This document shows, piece after piece, positions 6,801-14,011 of a DNA stretch of 17,065 nucleotides (position 1 is the stretch's first letter; each line of letters starts with the position of its first letter). This stretch comes from JBICHM01 sp043101835 (lineage in GTDB: Bacteria; Planctomycetota; Phycisphaerae; Phycisphaerales; UBA1924), in assembly GCA_043101835.1 (NCBI GenBank), contig JBICHM010000196.1, forward strand, positions 1 through 17,065, given 5' to 3'. A program made the position numbers and the translations under genes. The notes under the pieces are model-generated. The model made no database searches and was not told the DNA's origin. It saw only the letters and a program-made list of their open reading frames with translations.

Positions 6801-8201
6801 TCAGTTGAAGATGTTCGCCACCGGGCTCGTCGCCGCGGCGGCGCTCGACAGCGGCGCGACATCGTTGCCGGCCACGACGCTGATCGGCGCGTTGATGTTG
6901 TCCGACATGCGGTTGTTGATGATCGTGTTGCCCGCCGTCAGCACCTGGATGCCGACGAGGTTCTCGTTGGTGTAGTTGCCGTCGATGTGCACGGCGTTCG
7001 CGTTGCCCTCGATACGGATGCCGACGCCGACGCCCGCGGTGCGGTGGCCGCTGATGCGGTTGCCGGCGATCAGCGAGTTGTCGGCTTCGGTGGTGAGGAT
7101 GACGCCGAAGCCGCTGTTGTCCTCGATCGTGCAGTCGCGGACTGTGACGGCGAAGGTGCTGAACACGCGGACGCCGTCGCCGCCGTTGCTGCTCGAAACG
7201 GAGCTCTGCACCATGCCGGCGCGGAGGTAGTAGCCGTGCGACCCGTTGCCGGAGGACGAGCAGCTGGTCAGGACGGTCTCGGGATTGCCCCAGAAGCCCT
7301 CTTCGATGTTGTCGGTCGCCGAGCAGTTGGTGGCGACCCAGGCGCCGCCGCTGATGCCGTAGAACCCTGCCTCCTCGTTCCGATCGGCGCTGCAGTTCGT
7401 CGCGACGACGACATCGATGGCGGCGACAAACCCGTTCTCCGTGTTCCTGCCCGCGATGCTGTTCTCGATCGCAGTCGGGGAAGAGAAATAGAACCCATTG
7501 CCGCCGTTCAGATACGAGGTGCAGGACATCAGCGTGCCGCCGCCGACGAATCCGGAGCCGCCGTTGCGCTCCGCGACGCACCGTGTGGCGTTCATGGAGC
7601 CGACGAAGCCGTGGCCCGCGTTGTCTCGCGCGAAGCAGTCTCTGAGCGTGGTGAAGTTCGTCAGGTCGAACGCATCGCCCGCGCCCTCCCGGATGTGCAC
7701 TCGCTCGATCGTTCCAGCGAATCCGGCGCGGACGCCATCGCCTGCAACCGACGAAATGCGCATGTCGTGGATGATCGACGCCTCGCTGCTGAAGAGATCC
7801 ACGCCGGCGCCGTCCACGTTCTCGACGGCGCCGTTGCCGACGCTGATGTTGGGAAGGGTCGTGCCGCTCACCACCGCAACGCCGTCGAGCGTGCCGTTCT
7901 GCGTGGCGCGAATCACGAATCCGGCAAGATCGAGTGTGACATTCCCCGACGCGATCTCGACGCCGCGCTTGCCGAAGGTCAGATTGATGTCATCGGTCAG
8001 GTAATACGAGCCGGGTTTGGTGATGCGATAGACGCTGTCGGCGTCGCCGGGCGTGGTCAGCGAGCCAAGCGGGACGCGGGGCTCGACCTGATCAAGCGTC
8101 TTCATGGACGGCGCCGGGGCGCCGGGGGGCGTGAGGTCGCCGGCGACGGCCGCGGAAGCGAGCGAGGCGGCGGCGAGCGTCGTGAGGATTCGGAATCGCA
8201 T
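6801..8201 (-). CDS. Exported right-handed parallel beta-helix protein, paralogue B
   Basis: The 466-residue protein has a signal peptide MRFRILTTLAAASLASAAVA, the N-terminal block TPPGAPAPSMKTLDQVEPRV..GDADSVYRITKPGSYYLT, beta-helix turns, and the tail GNDVAPLSSAAAATSPVANIFN. Its last 55 residues match paralogue C at 43 positions, while the middle turns differ much more. Several turns carry a 'conserved Cys, Asn-Gly' pattern such as ATNCSADRNEEAGFYG. The start is the ATG at 8201, where the signal peptide begins. Its ribosome site is weak (AAGAGA). The same frame stays open upstream to 9179, but that stretch lies over paralogue C in another frame and looks like basic low-complexity read-through. 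Function is unknown beyond the solenoid fold. Confidence 0.9.
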   Translation of the reverse strand: MRFRILTTLAAASLASAAVAGDLTPPGAPAPSMKTLDQVEPRVPLGSLTTPGDADSVYRITKPGSYYLTDDINLTFGKRGVEIASGNVTLDLAGFVIRATQNGTLDGVAVVSGTTLPNISVGNGAVENVDGAGVDLFSSEASIIHDMRISSVAGDGVRAGFAGTIERVHIREGAGDAFDLTNFTTLRDCFARDNAGHGFVGSMNATRCVAERNGGSGFVGGGTLMSCTSYLNGGNGFYFSSPTAIENSIAGRNTENGFVAAIDVVVATNCSADRNEEAGFYGISGGAWVATNCSATDNIEEGFWGNPETVLTSCSSSGNGSHGYYLRAGMVQSSVSSSNGGDGVRVFSTFAVTVRDCTIEDNSGFGVILTTEADNSLIAGNRISGHRTAGVGVGIRIEGNANAVHIDGNYTNENLVGIQVLTAGNTIINNRMSDNINAPISVVAGNDVAPLSSAAAATSPVANIFN

Positions 8202-8213
8202 GGCTGGGTCTCT

Positions 8214-8253
8214 TGGGTGTGGGGTGTCCACTGGAGATGCGCAGTCCGTGCGC
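8214..8253 (-). repeat. Conserved leader block before paralogue B (copy 2)
   Basis: This carries the same two segments as copy 1: an 18-base match at 8214-8231 and a 16-base match at 8238-8253, including the GCGCA/TGCGC stem-loop. Only a few bases differ between the segments. No equivalent stands before paralogues C or D. Confidence 0.8.
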
Positions 8254-8293
8254 AGGCGGGGCAGGCGTCGAGGCAGATCGACGCCCCGACGCG

Positions 8294-9697
8294 TCAGTTG
8301 AAGATGTTGGCGAGCGGGCTCGTCGCGGCGGCCGCCGTCGAAAGCGGCGCAATGTCGTTGCCCGCCGCGGCGCCGATCGGAGCGTTGATGTTGCTCGTCA
8401 TCAGGTTGTTGATGACCGTGTTGTCCGCGGTGAGCACCTGGATGCCCACGAGGTTCTCGCTCGTGACATTGCCGTCGATGAGCACGAAGTTCGCGTTGCT
8501 CTCGACACGGATGCCGATGCCCACATTCGCCGCGGTGTGGCCGCTGACGGCGTTGCCCCGCACGACCGAGTTGTCGGCGTCGCTGGTGATGATCACGCCG
8601 TGGGAGCTGTTGCTCTCGACGGTGCAGTCGGCGACCGTGACGGGATGCGAGCTGAACGCGCGGACGCCATCGCCCCCGTTGGTGCGCGAGTGGGAGCCGA
8701 CCACCGCGCCGCCCCGCATGTAGAAGCCGTGCGACCCGTTGTCCACGGCGGAGCACTGCACGAGGCGGCCCCTGACGTTGCCCCAGAATCCCTGCTCGCC
8801 GTTCTCGTTCGCGGCACAGCTCGTCGCGAGCCAGGCCCCGTTGTTGGTGTCGTAGAACCCGGCGTCGCCGTTGTTGGAGGCGATGCAGTTCAGCGCGATC
8901 GAGGGCTCGTTCGACGCGACGAATCCATCGGTGAGATTGGAGATGGCGGTGCATCCGGTGAGGTTCGACGGCGCGTTGATGAAGAAGCCGCTGAGGTCGT
9001 TGCTGCTGGACAGGCAGTTCTCGAACGATCCGTTGCCGTTGAAGCCGGCGCCGCCGTTGTCGGAGGCGGTGCAGCCGGACGCGGTCATCCGGCCCACGAA
9101 GCCGTGGATGCCGTTCTGACGGGCGTTGCAGTCGCGAAACACCGTGCCGTTGCTGGCGTTGAATCCGTCGCCGGCGCACTCGACGACGGTGACGCGCTCG
9201 ACCACGCCGCCGAAACCGGCGACGAGCCCGTCCGCGCCGGTGCTGTCGATCCGCATGTCATGCACGATCGCGCCTTCGCTGTCGAAGAGTTGGACGCCCG
9301 GCCCCGAGACATTGGTCACCACGCCGTTGCCGACCGAGATGTTCTTTCTCGTCGATCCGGCCGCGATGGCGGCGATCCCCTCGAAGGTGCCGTTCTGGAT
9401 CCCTCGGACCGTGAAGCCGCCGAGGTCGAGCGTGACATCGTCGCTGGCGATCTCGATGCCGCGCTTCCCCAGCGTCACATTGACATGGTCGGTCAGATAA
9501 TACGAGCCGGGCTGCGCGATGCGGTAGACGCTGTCGGCGTCGCCGGGCGTCGTGAGCGGGCCGATGGGGATGCGCGGCTCGATCTCGTCGAGCGTCTTCA
9601 TGGTCGCCGACGGGGCCCCGGGGGGCGTGAGGCTGCCGGCGAATGCCGCGCCGGTGAGTGAGGCGGCGAGGATCGTGCTGACAATGGTGGAACGCAT
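8294..9697 (-). CDS. Exported right-handed parallel beta-helix protein, paralogue C
   Basis: The 467-residue protein has a signal peptide MRSTIVSTILAASLTGAAFA, the block TPPGAPSATMKTLDEIEPRI..GDADSVYRIAQPGSYYLT, about fifteen beta-helix turns, and the tail GNDIAPLSTAAAATSPLANIFN. Single turns such as CTASDNGGAGFNGNGSFENC show the usual N-G-G-x-G-F spacing. The ATG at 9697 has CAGGAGA eight bases upstream. That ribosome site lies in one arm of a hairpin (9706-9728), so translation may be restrained. The protein is closely related to B and A and more distantly to D. It is probably an exported or surface solenoid; ligand and activity are unknown. Confidence 0.9.
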   Translation of the reverse strand: MRSTIVSTILAASLTGAAFAGSLTPPGAPSATMKTLDEIEPRIPIGPLTTPGDADSVYRIAQPGSYYLTDHVNVTLGKRGIEIASDDVTLDLGGFTVRGIQNGTFEGIAAIAAGSTRKNISVGNGVVTNVSGPGVQLFDSEGAIVHDMRIDSTGADGLVAGFGGVVERVTVVECAGDGFNASNGTVFRDCNARQNGIHGFVGRMTASGCTASDNGGAGFNGNGSFENCLSSSNDLSGFFINAPSNLTGCTAISNLTDGFVASNEPSIALNCIASNNGDAGFYDTNNGAWLATSCAANENGEQGFWGNVRGRLVQCSAVDNGSHGFYMRGGAVVGSHSRTNGGDGVRAFSSHPVTVADCTVESNSSHGVIITSDADNSVVRGNAVSGHTAANVGIGIRVESNANFVLIDGNVTSENLVGIQVLTADNTVINNLMTSNINAPIGAAAGNDIAPLSTAAAATSPLANIFN

Positions 9698-9705
9698 GGC
9701 TTGGT

Positions 9706-9728
9706 CTCCTGAAAGCGGTGCTCAGGAG
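9706..9728 (-). promoter_or_regulatory. Hairpin that covers the Shine-Dalgarno of paralogue C
   Basis: On the transcript the arms are CTCCTGA and TCAGGAG, a perfect seven-base stem around a nine-base loop. The 3' arm contains AGGAG, the ribosome site for the ATG at 9697. This arrangement would reduce initiation unless the stem is opened, for example by an upstream translating ribosome or a binding factor. Confidence 0.55.
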
Positions 9729-9789
9729 GCAATGCGGAAAGCGCGCCCGAAGGGGGCAAAGAGAGTGGCTGCGTCAGCCGGCGCCCAGT

Positions 9790-11064
9790 TCAGCGGGCCA
9801 GATTGTCCATCGCGTCGGCGTTGCCCGCGGTGATGCGAACCGGCCCCAGGTCCACGCTCGCCGTGACGGCAAATGGGGTCGCCGCCCCGGTGACGATGTT
9901 CGCCGCGACGACCGTGCCGGTCGACGGCACCCCGTCGGCCCGGATGCCGACCGTCCCCCCGATCACCCGATTGCCGAAGACGAGGTTCCGCTGGCCGTTG
10001 ACCCCGATGCCCGCCGCCGAGCCGCCCTGATCGATGACGGTGCACCGCTCGATGTGGTTGTCGCCATCGACAAGGCCGAAGCCCGAGAAGATGTTTCGCT
10101 CGGCGAGGCAGTCGAGCACGGTCGTCCCGCCGTTGACCGACTCGAGGCCGTTGCTGCCGTTGTCGTTGAAGGCCGACCCGGTGACCAACGCGTTGCCGGT
10201 GACGCTCGCGCCGTCGTCGCCGTTGCGGTAGGCCGTGCAGCCCTGCATGCGCACCTCGCTCGCGCCGGCGAAGCCGTCGACCCCGTTGTCGCGCGCCGTG
10301 CAGTTGATGAAGGCCGTCGCATCGGCGCCGATGAAGCCATCGCCCGTGTTGTTGCTGGCGATGCAGGACTCGAATCGCGAGCCGACGCCCTCGGAGACGA
10401 GGCCATCGGCGCTGCCGGTCGCGACGCACTCGCGCACCACCGCGTTGCCGCCGACGACGACCCCGGCCACGAGATTGTCCGACGCCACGACGCCGGTCAC
10501 GATTGCGGAGCCGCGCACGCGGACGCCTTCGGCGCTGTTGGCCACGGCGCTGACGTTGCGGATCGTCGCCCGATCGAGCGCCCGCACGCCGCTGCGCCCA
10601 TTCTGCGAGGCGACGAACTGCTCGACGATGCACGAGTCGGCGAGGGACGCATCGACGCCGTCGTCCCCCCACCCGCGCGCTGACCCGTTTCGGATGACCA
10701 CGTTGATCGCGCCCGCCTGCGTCACCCGCACGCCGGACTGCGAGCGCCCGCCGACAACGATCCCGATGAGTTCATAGCCCGAAAGGTCGAGCGTCACACC
10801 GCTCGCGGCGATCTCCACGCCGCTGAGCCGATCGGCGCCGGCCACATTGCCGGTGAGGTAGTACGACCCCGACTGCGTGATCTTGTAGACGCTGTCGGCG
10901 TCGCCGGGCGTTGTGAGCGGGCCCACGGGAATCCGCGGCTCTACCTCATCCAGTGTCTTCATCGTCGGCGCCGGAGGCCCGGGCGGGTTCAGGTCGCCCG
11001 CAACTGCGGGAGCGGCAAAGGACAACGCAACGAACGCGACGCGAGCGTGGGCGAACAGACGCAT
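9790..11064 (-). CDS. Exported right-handed parallel beta-helix protein, divergent paralogue D
   Basis: The 424-residue protein has a signal peptide MRLFAHARVAFVALSFAAPAVA and then LNPPGPPAPTMKTLDEVEPR..GDADSVYKITQSGSYYLTGNV, the same N-terminal module as A-C. The helix turns are shorter and more regular, for example VVRECVATGSADGLVSEGVG and FINCTARDNGVDGFAG. The C terminus (ITAGNADAMDNLAR) lacks the ANIFN tail of the others, so it is an older or recombined member. The ATG at 11064 has GAGGGGAGA close upstream. It is the first gene of the four-gene run, 92 bases before paralogue C. The frame stays open upstream to 11595, but that part overlaps the esterase gene and has no family features. Confidence 0.88.
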   Translation of the reverse strand: MRLFAHARVAFVALSFAAPAVAGDLNPPGPPAPTMKTLDEVEPRIPVGPLTTPGDADSVYKITQSGSYYLTGNVAGADRLSGVEIAASGVTLDLSGYELIGIVVGGRSQSGVRVTQAGAINVVIRNGSARGWGDDGVDASLADSCIVEQFVASQNGRSGVRALDRATIRNVSAVANSAEGVRVRGSAIVTGVVASDNLVAGVVVGGNAVVRECVATGSADGLVSEGVGSRFESCIASNNTGDGFIGADATAFINCTARDNGVDGFAGASEVRMQGCTAYRNGDDGASVTGNALVTGSAFNDNGSNGLESVNGGTTVLDCLAERNIFSGFGLVDGDNHIERCTVIDQGGSAAGIGVNGQRNLVFGNRVIGGTVGIRADGVPSTGTVVAANIVTGAATPFAVTASVDLGPVRITAGNADAMDNLAR

Positions 11065-11112
11065 GGCGGGTCTCCCCTCTGGAGCAGGCGGCCGGACACC
11101 TGTACAACGACA

Positions 11113-11124
11113 GCCGGCGCCGGC
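11113..11124. repeat. Twelve-base perfect palindrome in the leader of paralogue D
   Basis: GCCGGCGCCGGC is self-complementary and lies in the 134-base gap between the esterase stop (11199) and the paralogue D start (11064). In such GC-rich DNA it could be chance. I found no convincing promoter or terminator elsewhere in this gap. Confidence 0.3.
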
Positions 11125-11198
11125 GCGCCCGCATGAATCACGGCGATTGTCGCGAACCCACTGCGCAATCGGAGCGCGAAACCCCGAACGGTGCGCGA

Positions 11199-12740
11199 TT
11201 ACTGGGCGAATCCCTGGGCCGCGAGGTACTCGCGCATCTCGCGGTTCCAGTCGCTCGCGACCGCGCGGATGATCGTGCCGTGCGTTGCGCCCTCGACGAG
11301 ACGGATGTAGCCGGGGCCGTCCATCTGTGCGCGCAGCGGATCGGTCTTCTGCTTCAGCAGTTCGACGGCGCGGTTGAGGTAGAACGAATCGTTTGTGCCG
11401 CAGACGAGGCGGATGTTGCTCGTGAGCACCGGTCCGTAGGCGGCCCAGTCCTCGGTGACCATGCGCGTGATGTCGAAACGCTTCCAGTGCTCGACCACGG
11501 CGTGATCGATCCTGCCGGTGCGCGCATCGAACATCGGCGCGGGCAGGCCGGTCTCCTCGTCGCGCGGGCCGAACATCGCCTCCCAGGTGTCCCACTGCTG
11601 GCCGGAGTCGCCGTCGGGCGAGACGGCCCGCTCCATGAGGCCCTCCTGGCGCACGGTCATTGCGACCGTCTCGCCGCCGTCGTCGTCGAACTGCCGGTAC
11701 GAGGGCGTGTCGCGTCCGTCGTGGGCGTACATCGAGGCGTCCGCGTAGATGTTGGTCAGCTGGAAGGCGTGGAAATCGACAGGGTCCGGCGCGCTCGACC
11801 AGCAGGCGCCGAAGGTGTCAGCCTCGGTCAGCCCGAGCCACAGGCTCGACCAGCCGCCCGACGAATGCCCGGTGACGATGCGCGCCTCGGGCGACGGCGC
11901 CAGGTGGAAGCGCCGCTCGAGTTCGGGGATGAACTCCTTGACGAGCGCACGGGCGCGCGGGCCGTGGTTGGGGGAGTCCATGAACCCGTGGTGCCCGTAG
12001 GGGCTGGCGGGGTCGAGCACGATGTAGACGGCGTTGGGTGTCTCGGGGTCGGCTTCGAGCATGCGCGCGTAGCGCATTGCGCCCCGGTGGTCGCCGCCGA
12101 AGCCGGGGATCACATACACGGCAGGGAAGACCTCGCGCGTCCCGACGCCGTAGGCCTCCGCGGCGCTGGCCGGCAGCGCGACGCCCGCGCGGTGGAACAC
12201 ATCGCGCCCATAGTGCGCGCTGAGCATCTCACTGCGGAAGGTCACCCACTTGAGCGACTCGCTGTCCTCCGGCATCGGGCGGGGCTCGGTCACACCGGTG
12301 AGGCGGACCTCAATGAGGTCGGGCTCATCGGGGGTCAGGTCCATCTCGACTACGTCACTGACCAGGTTGCCCGGCGCATCGGTCAGCGACGGGCTGGTGT
12401 TGTCGCGATCGAGCACGGCGCGGATGCGCGCCCGGCCGCCGATAGCGCGGAAGTCGAGCGGGAAAGTTGTCATGAAGGTGGTGTCGATGTCGAAGGGCAC
12501 GCCCGTGCGAAGGTCCTCCACGAGCGCCGAGGCGATGGGCTGCGGCTCGCTGAAGAACGGGCCGTTCAGCGGGTCCGTGCGCTCCCAGCGCTCCCCCTGC
12601 TCCGTGATGAAGAACAGCACGAGACGCCCGGTGACCGGCGCATCGACCAGACCGTCGGCGATCAGCACGCGCACGGTGTCGGCGCGCGCGATCGGGGCGA
12701 GCGAGAGGATCAGGAGACAGACGAGCGTTCGGATGCGCAT
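11199..12740 (-). CDS. Exported esterase-like alpha/beta hydrolase (esterase D / enterochelin-esterase type)
   Basis: The 513-residue protein has a signal peptide MRIRTLVCLLILSLAPIARA. Residues about 21-185 form a beta-rich N-terminal domain, as in enterochelin-esterase-like enzymes. The hydrolase core follows: VFPAVYVIPGFGGDHRGA, the nucleophile elbow GHSSGG (S293), a candidate acid in CGTNDSFYL, and the histidine in GATHGTI near the C terminus. The fold and catalytic order support a serine esterase acting outside the cytoplasm; the substrate is unknown. The start at the ATG at 12740 is set by the signal peptide, with GGAG about eleven bases upstream. It begins 30 bases after the trpD stop, so read-through from trpD is likely, though no functional link is evident. 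The length is large for the family because of the N-terminal domain. Confidence 0.85.
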   Translation of the reverse strand: MRIRTLVCLLILSLAPIARADTVRVLIADGLVDAPVTGRLVLFFITEQGERWERTDPLNGPFFSEPQPIASALVEDLRTGVPFDIDTTFMTTFPLDFRAIGGRARIRAVLDRDNTSPSLTDAPGNLVSDVVEMDLTPDEPDLIEVRLTGVTEPRPMPEDSESLKWVTFRSEMLSAHYGRDVFHRAGVALPASAAEAYGVGTREVFPAVYVIPGFGGDHRGAMRYARMLEADPETPNAVYIVLDPASPYGHHGFMDSPNHGPRARALVKEFIPELERRFHLAPSPEARIVTGHSSGGWSSLWLGLTEADTFGACWSSAPDPVDFHAFQLTNIYADASMYAHDGRDTPSYRQFDDDGGETVAMTVRQEGLMERAVSPDGDSGQQWDTWEAMFGPRDEETGLPAPMFDARTGRIDHAVVEHWKRFDITRMVTEDWAAYGPVLTSNIRLVCGTNDSFYLNRAVELLKQKTDPLRAQMDGPGYIRLVEGATHGTIIRAVASDWNREMREYLAAQGFAQ

Positions 12741-12770
12741 GCGTGCAGTGCTCCGCCGGGCGGGCCGGCG

Positions 12771-13802
12771 TCAGGCGTTGGAAACCTCGATGAGTCGGTC
12801 AAGCGTGCGCGTCGCCGCGCCGGAGGCGATCGCCTCGCGCGCCCGGGCGAGCGCGTTGGGAAAGTCGTTCTCGACGCCCGCGACGCCCGCGACGACCAGC
12901 GCCGCCGCGGCGTTGAGAGCGACGATGTCGGTCACCGGACCCGCCTCGCCGGCGAGCGCATCGCGGACGAGGCGCGCGCCGTCGTCGAGCGAGACGGCGC
13001 GCAGGTCGTCGAGCGCTGTGCGCGCAAGCCCGAGTGTGTCCGGATCGATATGCCCGAGATCGATCGCGCCGTCGCGAACAATCGCGCGCCTGGTGCGGTT
13101 GGTGGTGGTGATCTCATCAAGCCCGTCGAGGCCGTGGACGACCATCGCGTGCTCGGCGCCGCGGATGCGCAGCGCCTCGGCCATCGGCTCGACCAGCGAC
13201 GCGTCGTAGACGCCGATCAGCTGGCGCGTGGCGCCGGCCGGATTCGTGAGCGGGCCGAGCAGGTTGAAGATCGTCGGGAACGCCAGCGCCTTGCGCGGGC
13301 CCGCGGCGTGGCGCATCGCGGGATGGTGATGGATTGCAAAGCAGAAGCAGACGCCCGCCTCCTCGAGGCATCGCGCCTGGGTCGCCGGCGACGCGTCCAC
13401 CTTCACGCCCAGCGCCTGGAGCACCTCCGCCGACCCGCGCCCGGTGCGTGAGCGGTTGCCGTGCTTGGCGACGCGCACACCGCGGCTGAACCCCGCCGCC
13501 GCGGCGACGATGGCGCTGGCCGTCGAGATGTTGAAGGTCTTCGGCGCCCCGCCGGTGCCGCAGGTGTCGATGAGCCGGATGTCGGCGGTCGGCTCGTAGG
13601 GCACGCGCTCGACATGGCGTCGCATGACGCGCGCACCGCCGACGATCTCCTCGACCGCCGCCCCCCGGCGCTGGATCAGGGCCAGCAGGGCGCCGACCTG
13701 TGCGGGCTCGGCCTCGCCGGTGAGGATGGACTCGAAGACCGCCTCGGCGCGTGTCGCGTCGAGCGTTCCCCCCGAAACCAGCGTCGCAAGGGCCTCCTGC
13801 AT
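12771..13802 (-). CDS. trpD: Anthranilate phosphoribosyltransferase TrpD
   Basis: TrpD transfers phosphoribose from PRPP to anthranilate, the second step of tryptophan synthesis, in the cytoplasm. The 343-residue length is normal. The PRPP loop DTCGTGG (D79-G85) is followed by TFNIST, KHGNRS (113-118) and GSAEVLQALG, then NLLGPLTNPA and QLIGVY. The usual motif after NRS (VSSKS) is replaced by the shorter RTGR, so the loop is one residue shorter than in enterobacterial TrpD. I start it at the ATG at 13802 (MQEALATLV). The frame is open to 13898, but that extension is Pro/Arg/Gly-rich and outside the family. No clear Shine-Dalgarno precedes 13802. No other trp gene is present in the window. Confidence 0.95.
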   Translation of the reverse strand: MQEALATLVSGGTLDATRAEAVFESILTGEAEPAQVGALLALIQRRGAAVEEIVGGARVMRRHVERVPYEPTADIRLIDTCGTGGAPKTFNISTASAIVAAAAGFSRGVRVAKHGNRSRTGRGSAEVLQALGVKVDASPATQARCLEEAGVCFCFAIHHHPAMRHAAGPRKALAFPTIFNLLGPLTNPAGATRQLIGVYDASLVEPMAEALRIRGAEHAMVVHGLDGLDEITTTNRTRRAIVRDGAIDLGHIDPDTLGLARTALDDLRAVSLDDGARLVRDALAGEAGPVTDIVALNAAAALVVAGVAGVENDFPNALARAREAIASGAATRTLDRLIEVSNA

Positions 13803-13892
13803 GGCGGAAGGGTATCGCGACCGGGCACAGCCGGGGGGATGCCCCTGGGGAGGGGCGGATTGGCCCGAAATGCCACCCGCGCGCGGCCGAAC

Positions 13893-13898
13893 TACCAT
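13893..13898 (+). promoter_or_regulatory. Candidate -10 box for the Met-rich exported protein
   Basis: TACCAT is preceded by CGAAC, giving the octamer CGAACTAC that also occurs before thioredoxin. It would start the transcript near 13905, just before the hairpin at 13906. No good -35 box is seen at the usual spacing. Confidence 0.35.
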
Positions 13899-13905
13899 GT
13901 GGGGC

Positions 13906-13933
13906 CCGCACGACGGCTCTGACGCCCGTGCGG
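13906..13933 (+). promoter_or_regulatory. Stem-loop at the likely 5' end of the 14012 transcript
   Basis: CCGCACG (13906-13912) pairs perfectly with CGTGCGG (13927-13933). Inside, GGC and GCC can add three more pairs. It sits about 80 bases before the start codon and right after a candidate -10 box. It could stabilise the mRNA end. I do not recognise it as a known riboswitch. Confidence 0.4.
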
Positions 13934-14011
13934 CCAGAGAGGGGAGGGCCGGTCGCCCCGCGATCGGCCCGAGGTATTCCGGACCCGAACCAGACGCAGA
14001 CGGAGCATTCC

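Noticed and set aside
8202..9179. Upstream in-frame extension of paralogue B, giving a 792-residue protein
   Set aside because: It overlaps paralogue C in another frame and is Arg/Gln/His-rich without family features, whereas a signal peptide begins at 8201.
5328..9697. Regularly spaced similar segments that could suggest a CRISPR or tandem DNA repeat array
   Set aside because: The periodicity is the coding of 20-25-residue beta-helix turns; the repeats are degenerate and of uneven length, with no identical repeat units.
11065..11595. Upstream in-frame extension of paralogue D
   Set aside because: It lies over the esterase gene, and the signal peptide and ribosome site at 11064 mark the true start.
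10953..13451. An 832-codon plus-strand frame across paralogue D, the esterase and trpD
   Set aside because: It crosses three genes on the opposite strand, has repetitive Arg/Glu/Val composition and no recognisable motif. It is a GC-driven shadow.
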